NCBI GenBank assembly: GCA_017617775.1
Contig: JAFZVO010000086.1
Coordinates: forward strand, 1 to 15,345
Origin: Bacilli bacterium
GTDB lineage: Bacteria > Bacillota_I > Bacilli_A > RFN20 > CAG-826
DNA length: 15,345 bases
Direction of reading: 5' to 3'
Both the position numbers and the translations under genes were made by a program. Of the stretch, positions 8,022-15,273 are shown piece after piece. How positions within the stretch are numbered: position 1 is the stretch's first letter; the number at the start of each line of letters is the position of its first letter. A model generated the notes under the pieces. The model was not told the origin of the DNA. It saw only the letters and a list, made by a program, of their open reading frames with translations, and did not search any database.

Positions 8022-8432
8022 ATGGAAAAAGATATTTTTTGTCGAATTATTGATGGAGAGATTCCCGCGCATGTCGTCTATGAAGATAATGATGTCATCG
8101 CAATTTTAGATATCTCCCAAGTGACCAAAGGTCATACTTTGGTAATACCAAAGAAGCATTATGATACTTTCTTAGCCACTCCTAACGAAACAATGCATAA
8201 AGTGATGGATGTTGCCCAGAAGATTGGACAAGTGATGATCGATCGTCTCCACGCGAAAGGGGTCAACATCTTGACCAATTGTTATGAAGCAGCGGGACAG
8301 ACTGTCCCCCATTTCCACGTTCATGTCATCCCACGTTATGAAGACCAAGATGGCTTCATTCTCGAGATGAAAAATAACGCGGAAGGCGTCAACCTCCCCG
8401 CGTTATGTAATTCTATCAAAGTTAATTTATAA
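8022..8432 (+). CDS. HIT-family nucleotide-binding hydrolase
   Basis: A small cytoplasmic protein of 136 residues, the usual size for the Hit/HINT branch of the histidine triad superfamily, which hydrolyses phosphoramidate or phosphoanhydride bonds in nucleotides such as adenosine 5'-monophosphoramidate. The triad HFHVHVIPR at 97-105 supplies His97, His99 and His101 (His99 is the expected nucleophile). Other family marks are the N-terminal DIFCRIIDGEIPAHVVYED and the GHTLVIPKKH loop (37-46). The start at 8022 has a modest GAGGA 7 bases upstream; a TATGAT at 7998-8003 could be the -10 box, though no -35 is clear. The gene stands alone after a terminator and converges on yhaM with one base between stop codons. 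B. subtilis hit also lies in the prsA/yhaM neighbourhood, as recalled. The physiological substrate is unknown. Confidence 0.95.
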   Translation: MEKDIFCRIIDGEIPAHVVYEDNDVIAILDISQVTKGHTLVIPKKHYDTFLATPNETMHKVMDVAQKIGQVMIDRLHAKGVNILTNCYEAAGQTVPHFHVHVIPRYEDQDGFILEMKNNAEGVNLPALCNSIKVNL

Positions 8433-8447
8433 ACTAAGATTTATAAA
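8426..8447. terminator. Possible bidirectional AU-only hairpin across the convergent stops
   Basis: TTTATAAA occurs at 8426-8433 and 8440-8447. It is its own reverse complement, so the two copies can form an 8-base-pair stem with a 6-base loop that contains the yhaM TAG, while the HIT TAA lies in the left arm. The stem has no GC pairs, so as a terminator it would be weak. Confidence 0.35.
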
Positions 8448-9360
8448 AACTGCGATTATCAAGGGCGAATACTTTCTGTGAGAATTCGCCTTTTTCAACG
8501 CCTTCTAGGGCTTTTGTCAGAATCGTCATCTTAGAATCCAAATTATCGATTAAATTGACTAAGAAGGCTTCTCTTGTTAACGGCATCACTGGTGAGCCGT
8601 ATTCGAGTTGTCCGTGATGGGCGAGAACGATATGCTCTAGGAGCATTGGAATATCACTCTTGATAGCGAGTTTATCCGCGGCTTTTCTGATCTCTGCCGC
8701 CATAATAGAGATATGACCTAATAATCTTCCTTCTAAAGAATATTTGAAGACGATGTCACCTTCTAGTTCAATAGTCTTTCCTAAATCGTGAAGAATGATC
8801 CCTGACATCAATAAATCATAATTGATATCTGGATATTGTTTATAGCAGAATTCACCGAGTTCAAGCATTGAGACTGTATGCATCAATAGTCCAGAAGCAT
8901 ATTCATGGTGAATAGAGCTCGCAGCGGGATAATTAAAGATTTTCTCTTTATCTTTATTAATAAAATAATTGACGAGTTTAAGACAATCCGGATTCTTGAT
9001 CGAAATAATATAACTATTGAGTTTATCGACGAGTTCTTCTTTCTTTCGCGGGGCGCTTTTCACAAAGCGAGTGATATCCACTTCTTTCGCGGAGAGGACT
9101 TTCGCCTGGACGACTTTCGCCTGGAGAGATTCTTTATATTTTAAAACTTCAACCTTTGCATAGATGATATTCCCCGCGGCGAAGATTGCCTCATCTTCAT
9201 CTTTCGCTTCCCATTTCTTGCCAGGGATAGCGCCAGTATAATCTTTGAGTTCTAAATTGTAATAATAGGATCCCATATTGTTGATGCATTTATTGGAAGA
9301 ACCAATTAAAAACTGTGTTTCAACAATATCACCCTCAATTAATTCATTAACATATTTCAT
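8434..9360 (-). CDS. yhaM: YhaM-type 3'-5' exoribonuclease (OB fold plus HD domain)
   Basis: YhaM is a Gram-positive 3'-to-5' exoribonuclease that trims RNA ends. The 308-residue product matches B. subtilis YhaM (about 314) along its length. An OB-fold nucleic-acid-binding region covers about residues 10-90, with the typical LKDYTGAIPGKKW segment. The HD domain follows: NYPAASSIHHEYASGLLMH, then ILHDLGK (His191-Asp192 as metal ligands), LLGHISIM, LAHHG, and LIDNLDSKM. The C-terminus FALDNRSFYK is almost a family signature. Start choice is uncertain: GTG at 9369, ATG at 9363 and ATG at 9360 are all in frame; I chose 9360 because GGGTGA lies 5 bases upstream and it gives MKYVNELIEGD, which aligns best. 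It overlaps the recX end by 14 bases and is last in its operon. Confidence 0.93.
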   Translation of the reverse strand: MKYVNELIEGDIVETQFLIGSSNKCINNMGSYYYNLELKDYTGAIPGKKWEAKDEDEAIFAAGNIIYAKVEVLKYKESLQAKVVQAKVLSAKEVDITRFVKSAPRKKEELVDKLNSYIISIKNPDCLKLVNYFINKDKEKIFNYPAASSIHHEYASGLLMHTVSMLELGEFCYKQYPDINYDLLMSGIILHDLGKTIELEGDIVFKYSLEGRLLGHISIMAAEIRKAADKLAIKSDIPMLLEHIVLAHHGQLEYGSPVMPLTREAFLVNLIDNLDSKMTILTKALEGVEKGEFSQKVFALDNRSFYKS

Positions 9361-10150
9361 CATATTCACCCATCATCTTGTAGATGTCCTTTCCTTTATA
9401 TCCTTTTCTTAATAATGCGGCGAGAATCTTTTCTTTTAATTCTCTCCCTTTATATTTTCGTGAATAACGAGTCTTCACGAGCTCATAATCTTTCTTTAAT
9501 AATTTTGCTTCTTTCTTCTCATCGTGAAGGTCTAAATCTCGCGTAACATCAAGAGCGATATCCAGATCAAATCCTTCTCTAATATAAGCTTGAATGATGT
9601 GATCTTTTTGACTCCTCGCATTATATCTTTCATATCTCTTCACGAGTTTAGGAAGAATATTATGAGCCTTATTCATCTCATCTTTTTCTTTAAAGGTAAT
9701 CTTCTCGATATCTTCTTGGAAAATCCCTTTTCTTAAGAGGTTTTCTTTGATCTTGTTTTTACCGAGATTAAGATTATTCGCATAGAGTAAATATTCCTCA
9801 ATAAAGTTAATATCATCGATAAAACCCTGCTTTTTTAAATATTTGATGACTTCATCAACCTGAGGCTTATCCGCCTCTTTCGCGTATAATTTTTCTCTCA
9901 TTTTCCATTCGCTATAGAGATGGTTAGAGAGGAGTTTTAAGGCGTAAGCGAGAAGCTTCTCATTATCGATTCGGGAAGTAAGTTCACGATATTCATGATC
10001 ACTGACTTCTTTTCCTTTATATAAATAAAAGGAGGTGAACACATCATTAGATACTTCTAATTTTTCATCTCCGAAGTAGATGTTGACATGATTCTTATAT
10101 TTCTTGACTTTGGTAATTAATTTACCAGTATTTCTTAAGGGCTCTTTCAT
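9347..10150 (-). CDS. recX: RecX, regulator of RecA
   Basis: RecX binds RecA filaments and limits or tunes recombinase activity. The 267-residue product is close to the length of B. subtilis RecX. The N-terminal LITKVKKYKNHVNIYFGDE matches the family opening (ITKI... beta strands), followed by helical RecX repeats: EKLLAYALKLLSNHLYSEW (about 64-82), the KYLKKQGFIDDINFIEEYL repeat (103-121), LNLGKNKIKENLLRKGI (127-143), and a last repeat with ILAALLRKGYKGKDI (242-256). The start is uncertain. ATG 10150 overlaps the glycosyltransferase end by 29 bases and has no clear ribosome binding site; the open frame runs to 10219 but the extra residues do not look like RecX. recA is not in the window. It sits between the glycosyltransferase and yhaM genes. 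Confidence 0.88.
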   Translation of the reverse strand: MKEPLRNTGKLITKVKKYKNHVNIYFGDEKLEVSNDVFTSFYLYKGKEVSDHEYRELTSRIDNEKLLAYALKLLSNHLYSEWKMREKLYAKEADKPQVDEVIKYLKKQGFIDDINFIEEYLLYANNLNLGKNKIKENLLRKGIFQEDIEKITFKEKDEMNKAHNILPKLVKRYERYNARSQKDHIIQAYIREGFDLDIALDVTRDLDLHDEKKEAKLLKKDYELVKTRYSRKYKGRELKEKILAALLRKGYKGKDIYKMMGEYDEIC

Positions 10151-11297
10151 AGACGACGATGATATTTTCGTAGAACTTATCGATGGAGTATTCATCGACG
10201 ACGCGTAAAGCTTCGTCAATGATTGCCTGTTTCTCTTTATCTGATAAGTTAAATATTCTTTCTAATTTTTCAATAAAGCTCGATTCATCAGTGAAGAAGA
10301 AACCCGTCCTGCTATCAGTGATGACGTTGGTGAGGTTATCATCATAACGAGCGAGAATGATTGTACCCGCTGCCATCGCCTCATTGAATGTCAATCCCTG
10401 AGTCTCGGTGACGGAAGCGGAGGAATAGATATCTGCGATGTGATAATAAAACGGCACTTCACTCGCGGGGACAAATCCGATGAAGTCCACCTTGCTCGCA
10501 ATGTTCTTCTCATGAGCTAATAATTCAAGTTCACCTCTCGCAGGACCATCGCCGACGACAATCATCTTTACATTCGCATCAGGATGTTTCTTTAAGAACG
10601 CGGCGAAGTTAGAGATGGAGACATCCATGCTCTTCTCTTTTGCGACTCTTCCTAAAAGGAGAACGACTTTTGTATCTTTGCCGATGCCATGTTCTTTTTT
10701 AAAAGCCGCGATTCTTTCTTCCTCTTCGGGCTTTCTTTTGAATATTGATAAATCAATGCCGCTTGGAATGACATTGACATAGATGTCGTGACCGACATTA
10801 CGCATATAATCTTTAGTCTTCTGCGATGGAGTGATGAATTCAGTCGCATTTCGTCCAATCGAACGTGAATAGGCACGGACCACTTTCTTCGCGACGCGGT
10901 CCATCATCCCTTTCGTCGCGTAATATGTATAGTCTTCATAGGAAGTATGATATGTATAGACGATGGGAACGTTGAGAATCTTCGCCGCGCGACGAGCGAA
11001 CATACCGATGGTGACATCAGTTTGATTATGAATCAAATCAATCTTGAATTCTTTGAGCATGTTCATCACTTTTTTATCGAAGAATTTAGTCAAGCGATAG
11101 CCATAGAGTTTTTTCATCTCTAAACCAGGCATATAAATCGTATCGTTGATGAATTCAAGCTTGCCGTTATCATGACGTGGAGTGACCACGATGACGCGAT
11201 GGCCGTTTTTACGTAAAACCATCGCCAAGTTATAACATGATGTTGAAACACCGTTGATGAATGGAGGATATGTATCAGTAAATAATGCGATATTCAT
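10122..11297 (-). CDS. GT4-family glycosyltransferase, probably diacylglycerol glucosyltransferase type
   Basis: A 391-residue GT-B fold retaining glycosyltransferase. The N-terminal MNIALFTDTYPPFINGVSTS is the acceptor-side signature shared with 1,2-diacylglycerol 3-glucosyltransferases and other GT4 enzymes. The YTYHTSYEDYT segment contains His117, expected near the active site. The C-terminal nucleotide-sugar half shows LLGRVAKEKS (214-223), MIVVGDGP (245-252), and the E-x7-E motif ETQGLTFNE (Glu298 and Glu306). The likely reaction is transfer of glucose or a related sugar from a UDP- or NDP-donor to a membrane lipid, giving a glycolipid used as membrane component or anchor; acceptor and sugar cannot be read from sequence. 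AGGAG 5 bases upstream of the start overlaps the stop of the preceding YbhN-type gene, 8 bases away, so the two are probably coupled. It is peripheral, with no membrane segment. Confidence 0.88.
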   Translation of the reverse strand: MNIALFTDTYPPFINGVSTSCYNLAMVLRKNGHRVIVVTPRHDNGKLEFINDTIYMPGLEMKKLYGYRLTKFFDKKVMNMLKEFKIDLIHNQTDVTIGMFARRAAKILNVPIVYTYHTSYEDYTYYATKGMMDRVAKKVVRAYSRSIGRNATEFITPSQKTKDYMRNVGHDIYVNVIPSGIDLSIFKRKPEEEERIAAFKKEHGIGKDTKVVLLLGRVAKEKSMDVSISNFAAFLKKHPDANVKMIVVGDGPARGELELLAHEKNIASKVDFIGFVPASEVPFYYHIADIYSSASVTETQGLTFNEAMAAGTIILARYDDNLTNVITDSRTGFFFTDESSFIEKLERIFNLSDKEKQAIIDEALRVVDEYSIDKFYENIIVVYERALKKYW

Positions 11298-11305
11298 AAA
11301 AGCTC

Positions 11306-12745
11306 CTAACTCTCAATATTGAAACTAGTATAGTTCTCGTCATCTTCATCATCGTCATTTTTCTTCTTGCGATGATTTGTGTTGGTTGGCTTTTTCTTTG
11401 CCGGCTTTTTCTTGCTCACCTGTTTCAGTCTTTCCATAATCGCTTTACGCGAAAGCTCGTTGGTGTGCAGCGTCTCCTTCAATGAAGTTTCACGAGCAAG
11501 CAAAGTTTGGCGTTGGGCTTCGATGAAAGTCTCTCTTGATGGAGCCTCGCCCTCTTTGTCGAGATCGTGTGGTGCGGCGCGATAGAAGGCCGTCACAAAA
11601 CCTGCGATGATGAGAGGTAAAGTAAATGTTGTTGTTCTCCAGAGGAGAAGCGCGGATGAACAAAGTTCATTTGATAAATTCACTCCATCTTGCACCATAT
11701 AATAGAAACCGCTTTCAGGATTTGTCTTATCGACGAATAATTGAGTGAAGAAGTATTCAGAGATACCGGCAGAACCAGGGATTGGAATTAAGCCAGTGAC
11801 CATCTGATGATAGTTGCTTAGGAAAATGGAATCCCAGAAACCTGTCTCCCATGAGGCGCCTGTCCCTTGATTGCCTAACGCTTTGCCAGCAAAGAAAGGC
11901 ATTGAGAATTTGAGGATGAATAAACCGATGAAGAGGATGGTCACTAAAATGGTGAATGGAATATTGGACCACAATCTTCTGAATTCAATTTTGAAGTTTT
12001 CGACTTGGACTCTTAATCTTTCACGAGTCTTATCCGGATCTCTCACGAGTCTAATCTTATGGAATAATGAGACCATTGGACCCATGACAAAGCGATGGAA
12101 TCTCTTCCAAAACGCCATTAGGAAGACGAGGAGGATAACACCAATATTGAGCAAGAAGCCGATGATTGTTAATAGCCAAATCGATAAATCAAAATTCACA
12201 AATCCTAAATCGAAATGAACATATTGAATATCGATAAGAATTTGATATTTCATACCGAATGATAATAACCCAAAGACGATGAGAACGCCTTGATAGACGA
12301 TAGAATACATCGCGAGCATACTGACGGCGTTAGAGATATGAATACCTTGCTTCTTAAAGAAATAAGCCTCCATCACTTGACCGCCTGTCGCTCCAGGAGT
12401 GACTGCAGAATAGAAGTTACCAATCGATTCGACAAGCAAGGCTTTGTAGTAGCGGTAATCGCGTGTATATAGACGCGCGAAACAGAAAAGAATCAACGCT
12501 CTTAAGAGCGATAATCCGACCATCACGAGAAGCATGATGATGAGCCATTCCATTCTCGTTTCAGAAAGAATCTTGAAAGAATTCTGGAAGTCTTGACCTA
12601 ATGAGACGACAAGGGCGACAACTGTCAAAATCAAAACGATGACGATGTTGATGATATATTTCACCGTCGCGCTCATCTTCTTTTTCGGCTCTTCGGGTTT
12701 AGTCTCCTCAGGTTTAATAATTTCAGTTTCTTGCTTTTCGACCAT
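11306..12745 (-). CDS. LPG-synthase-TM (YbhN/UPF0104) family membrane protein
   Basis: A 479-residue multi-pass membrane protein resembling the flippase-like transmembrane domain of MprF and free-standing YbhN/UPF0104 proteins. Hydrophobic segments are at about 28-49, 66-90, 138-164, 186-213, 262-290, 305-335 and 362-390. Family marks are SAVTPGATGGQ (113-123) and GLIPIPGSAGISEYF (318-332). There is no aminoacyltransferase domain, so it is not an LPG synthase itself; lipid or glycolipid translocation is the likely role, supported by the adjacent lipid-type glycosyltransferase. The cytoplasmic tail is unusual: a charged, probably coiled-coil helix (about 404-445), a Lys-rich stretch (444-462) and an acidic DDDEDDE run (464-470). 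The N-terminus is Glu/Lys/Pro-rich. The start at 12745 has no ribosome binding site; an in-frame stop just upstream limits alternatives to the internal Met24. Confidence 0.85.
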   Translation of the reverse strand: MVEKQETEIIKPEETKPEEPKKKMSATVKYIINIVIVLILTVVALVVSLGQDFQNSFKILSETRMEWLIIMLLVMVGLSLLRALILFCFARLYTRDYRYYKALLVESIGNFYSAVTPGATGGQVMEAYFFKKQGIHISNAVSMLAMYSIVYQGVLIVFGLLSFGMKYQILIDIQYVHFDLGFVNFDLSIWLLTIIGFLLNIGVILLVFLMAFWKRFHRFVMGPMVSLFHKIRLVRDPDKTRERLRVQVENFKIEFRRLWSNIPFTILVTILFIGLFILKFSMPFFAGKALGNQGTGASWETGFWDSIFLSNYHQMVTGLIPIPGSAGISEYFFTQLFVDKTNPESGFYYMVQDGVNLSNELCSSALLLWRTTTFTLPLIIAGFVTAFYRAAPHDLDKEGEAPSRETFIEAQRQTLLARETSLKETLHTNELSRKAIMERLKQVSKKKPAKKKPTNTNHRKKKNDDDEDDENYTSFNIES

Positions 12746-12766
12746 AAAATAAGTTTATCACAAACC

Positions 12767-12780
12767 TGCATCAAGATGCA
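12767..12780. repeat. Short inverted repeat upstream of the YbhN-type gene
   Basis: TGCAT-CAAG-ATGCA forms a 5-base-pair stem (six if C-G is allowed to close a two-base loop) in the 71-base gap between two minus-strand genes. There is no following U run in either direction, so it is not a clear terminator; it could be an operator or chance. Confidence 0.2.
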
Positions 12781-12816
12781 TCAAATGATAATAATATTTA
12801 TATATGCGTAAAGAGA

Positions 12817-13545
12817 TTAACGACGGTTATCGATATCAACATCGATGATATCATCGCTCGATTGGGTTCTTTTATTGACTTGTTTATTGAGAAAATTCTT
12901 CGCTGTTTTCATCCACCATGGATCTGGTTCAGTGTTTTCTGGCATCGGTTTGATATATTTCTCTTTATCGGCTTTAATCTTCGCTCTTAATTCTTCTTCA
13001 TCAGCAATTGCTAAGTTGCTGCGATTTAAATCACCGCTGATGAGTTTGTTAAGGATGTTTTCATCTCGATCCATCGAATAGGCGAGCATCACGCGATCAA
13101 TCGCGGCATCGACATAGACGATGACGAGTTCGGAGATGATATTGAAGATGAGGACGAAGGCCGATAAGGCAGTCACTAAAATCATCGTCTGAGTCGTCTC
13201 CATCGCGACGATTTGATAAATGGCAAGTCCAAGCGCGCCGGCTTTAAGAATATATTTACCAATTCGATACATTCTTCTCACATAACGAGACTCGATTAAT
13301 TTGACTCTAGAAGCCATCCCTCTAATCCTGATGAGATAATAGAGAAGAAAGGCTAAAGATAAGCCACAGAGAACGCTATAGATGATGAGATAAGGAAGAC
13401 GCTCCACATTCACGACGATGAGATAAGTATAAAAACCGATGAATAACACCTGGGTCAAAATCGTGATGAGATGAAGCAAGTTGCTCAAGTCATTTTTAAT
13501 CTTGATGAACGTCGCTAATGTGTGGTCAAAATTTAATACAGCCAT
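12817..13545 (-). CDS. Membrane protein of unknown function, four predicted TM segments
   Basis: I do not recognise this 242-residue protein. It has two hydrophobic hairpins, at about 24-45/50-73 and 97-115/119-145, separated by a basic stretch rich in Arg and Tyr (73-96, with RYVRRMYRIGKYI). The second half is hydrophilic: a probable helix (158-197), a Pro-rich linker with EPDPWW (206-211), and a tail ending in an acidic DDIIDVDIDNRR. Charge distribution suggests the loops and C-terminus are cytoplasmic. The start at 13545 is effectively forced: the frame has no other start between the upstream in-frame TAA at 13570-13572 and this ATG. There is no ribosome binding site. Divergent from recN; 71 bases upstream of the YbhN-type gene, so possibly the first gene of that cluster. 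A conserved structural or envelope role is possible but not shown. Confidence 0.75.
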   Translation of the reverse strand: MAVLNFDHTLATFIKIKNDLSNLLHLITILTQVLFIGFYTYLIVVNVERLPYLIIYSVLCGLSLAFLLYYLIRIRGMASRVKLIESRYVRRMYRIGKYILKAGALGLAIYQIVAMETTQTMILVTALSAFVLIFNIISELVIVYVDAAIDRVMLAYSMDRDENILNKLISGDLNRSNLAIADEEELRAKIKADKEKYIKPMPENTEPDPWWMKTAKNFLNKQVNKRTQSSDDIIDVDIDNRR

Positions 13546-13551
13546 ATTACT

Positions 13552-13557
13552 ATTATA
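13552..13557 (-). promoter_or_regulatory. -10 box 6 bases before the membrane-protein start codon
   Basis: A perfect TATAAT on the minus strand, with only AGTAAT between it and the ATG at 13545. Transcription would begin at or within a base or two of the A of the start codon, predicting a leaderless mRNA. The -35 match is weak (TTCATT at 16-base spacing). Confidence 0.55.
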
Positions 13558-13584
13558 TTCATTTTTTTCTTAAAATGAATGGTG

Positions 13585-13590
13585 TAAAAT
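13585..13590 (+). promoter_or_regulatory. -10-like box 6 bases before the recN start codon
   Basis: TAAAAT (5/6 match to TATAAT), separated from the recN ATG at 13597 only by ATTTCC. This also predicts a leaderless transcript. No clear -35 hexamer is visible; the upstream region is a T-rich run. Confidence 0.45.
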
Positions 13591-13596
13591 ATTTCC

Positions 13597-15270
13597 ATGC
13601 TCAGTAGATTAACCGTAAAAAACTTTGCAATCATCGAAGATATCGATATCACCCTCGAAAATGGGCTCACCGTTCTCACTGGTGAAACCGGCGCAGGGAA
13701 ATCTTTAATCATCGATACAATCGACCTTCTTCTCGGTGAAAGAGCGAGCACAGAAATGATTAGAAACGGTAAGGAAAAAGCGGAGATAATCGGCTATTTT
13801 TCTGTCAAAAACCCACGCATTTCCGCGGTATTATCAAATTTAGACATCGATTATCTCGATGGACAAATTATTATCTCAAGAACTATCTCGGCCAACAAAA
13901 ATGTCATCAAGATCAACGATAAGACAGTGACTCTTGCAGAGCTCAAATCTCTCGCGAAATATCTCGCTGATATCCATCAACAATTCGATATGGTGAAACT
14001 CTTAAACAAAGATAATTATCTTGAGATTATCGATGGTTTTAAATATGAACTCATCAACGAATATAAGAATAACTATTTAAATGAATTAGAAACACTGAAG
14101 AAAGAAAATGATGAATACCAAACTCTTGTCAACAAGATTAAAGATATCAAAGATAAAAGAGATATCTATGAATATGAACTCAAAGAAATCTCTTCTCTTA
14201 ACTTATCATTAGAGGAAGAAGACGACATCCGTTCTCGTATTGAGCTTCTCAAGAACTACGATAAGATCTATGCCTTACTCGAAGAGAGCAAAGAGCTCAT
14301 CGATAAAGATTCATTAGAAGATATCTATAACATCAAAGAAAACATCTCCAAACTCAGTGAGTATCAAGATGAATATCAACCTGTCGTCGAGAAGCTCAAC
14401 GACTACTACTACGAATTAGAAGATATCTATAGCAATATCAAACATAAGTTGTCTCATCTCGACTATAACCCAAATGAACTCGATGAATTAGAAACGCGTA
14501 GCAACGCGATCAATCAAGTGAAGAAGAAATATGGGAAGAACGTTCCAGAACTTTTAGAATATCAAAAACAGTTGAAACTCTTACTACAAGATGATGTTGA
14601 TTTAGACACTTCTTTAAATGAGGAGAGAAAGAAATTATCTCTCCAATATGATAAGACCTATAAATCCGCGAACGAATTAAGCGAATTAAGAAGAGGAATC
14701 GCTAAATCGATTTCTAACGAACTCGTCTCCAATATGGCGGATCTCGCCCTGAAGGTAAAACTCGATATCCAAGTGACATCATCTAAGAAAGATGAAGGTT
14801 TATCTTTAAGCATCTTCACCCCTAACGGCATCGATGAAGTTGAATTCTATATTGAAACCAATATCGGTGAAGGCATGAAACCACTTGCAAAAGTCGTCTC
14901 CGGTGGTGAGATGTCCCGTATCATGCTCGCGATTAAAGCTTTGTTCATCAAATCGCAGAAAATCTCCACAGTCGTCTTTGACGAAGTCGACACTGGCATC
15001 TCTGGAGAGATCGCTTCTAAAGTTGCCCATAAAATAAAAGAGATATCCTTGTCGACACAAGTTATCTCTATTACTCATTTACCTCAAGTCGCCTCTTTAT
15101 CTAACCACCACTTAAAGATCTCTAAAGCGGTGAAAGATGGAAGAACGTATACATCAATCAAGAAATTATCTCTTGAAGAAAAGATCTATGAAGTCGCATC
15201 GATGATATCCGGAGGTAAAGTCACGGATAATCAACTCCAATATGCGAAAGAAATGATTCTCAATCAATAA
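13597..15270 (+). CDS. recN: RecN, SMC-like DNA double-strand break repair ATPase
   Basis: RecN is an SMC-family ATPase that acts early at DNA double-strand breaks. The 557-residue protein is near the usual 550-580. The N-terminal head opens MLSRLTVKNFAIIEDIDI, almost the family consensus, with Walker A GETGAGKS (29-36). DIHQQFDMVKLL (125-136) replaces the more common DIHGQHEHQ motif, a lineage difference. A long charged helical region, probably the antiparallel coiled coil, runs from about 150 to 375. The C-terminal head has the ABC signature VVSGGEMSRIML (433-444), Walker B TVVFDEVDTGISG (458-470) and the H-loop ITHLPQVA (492-499). The start is fixed by homology and by an in-frame TAA at 13585-13587. 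No good ribosome binding site is present (only GGTG 12 bases upstream). An SOS box is not visible. It converges on the next gene with 3 bases between stops. Confidence 0.96.
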   Translation: MLSRLTVKNFAIIEDIDITLENGLTVLTGETGAGKSLIIDTIDLLLGERASTEMIRNGKEKAEIIGYFSVKNPRISAVLSNLDIDYLDGQIIISRTISANKNVIKINDKTVTLAELKSLAKYLADIHQQFDMVKLLNKDNYLEIIDGFKYELINEYKNNYLNELETLKKENDEYQTLVNKIKDIKDKRDIYEYELKEISSLNLSLEEEDDIRSRIELLKNYDKIYALLEESKELIDKDSLEDIYNIKENISKLSEYQDEYQPVVEKLNDYYYELEDIYSNIKHKLSHLDYNPNELDELETRSNAINQVKKKYGKNVPELLEYQKQLKLLLQDDVDLDTSLNEERKKLSLQYDKTYKSANELSELRRGIAKSISNELVSNMADLALKVKLDIQVTSSKKDEGLSLSIFTPNGIDEVEFYIETNIGEGMKPLAKVVSGGEMSRIMLAIKALFIKSQKISTVVFDEVDTGISGEIASKVAHKIKEISLSTQVISITHLPQVASLSNHHLKISKAVKDGRTYTSIKKLSLEEKIYEVASMISGGKVTDNQLQYAKEMILNQ

Positions 15271-15273
15271 TTA

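Noticed and set aside
11306..12745. Full MprF lysylphosphatidylglycerol synthase
   Set aside because: Only the membrane domain is present; after the last TM segment there is a charged tail, not the aminoacyltransferase domain.
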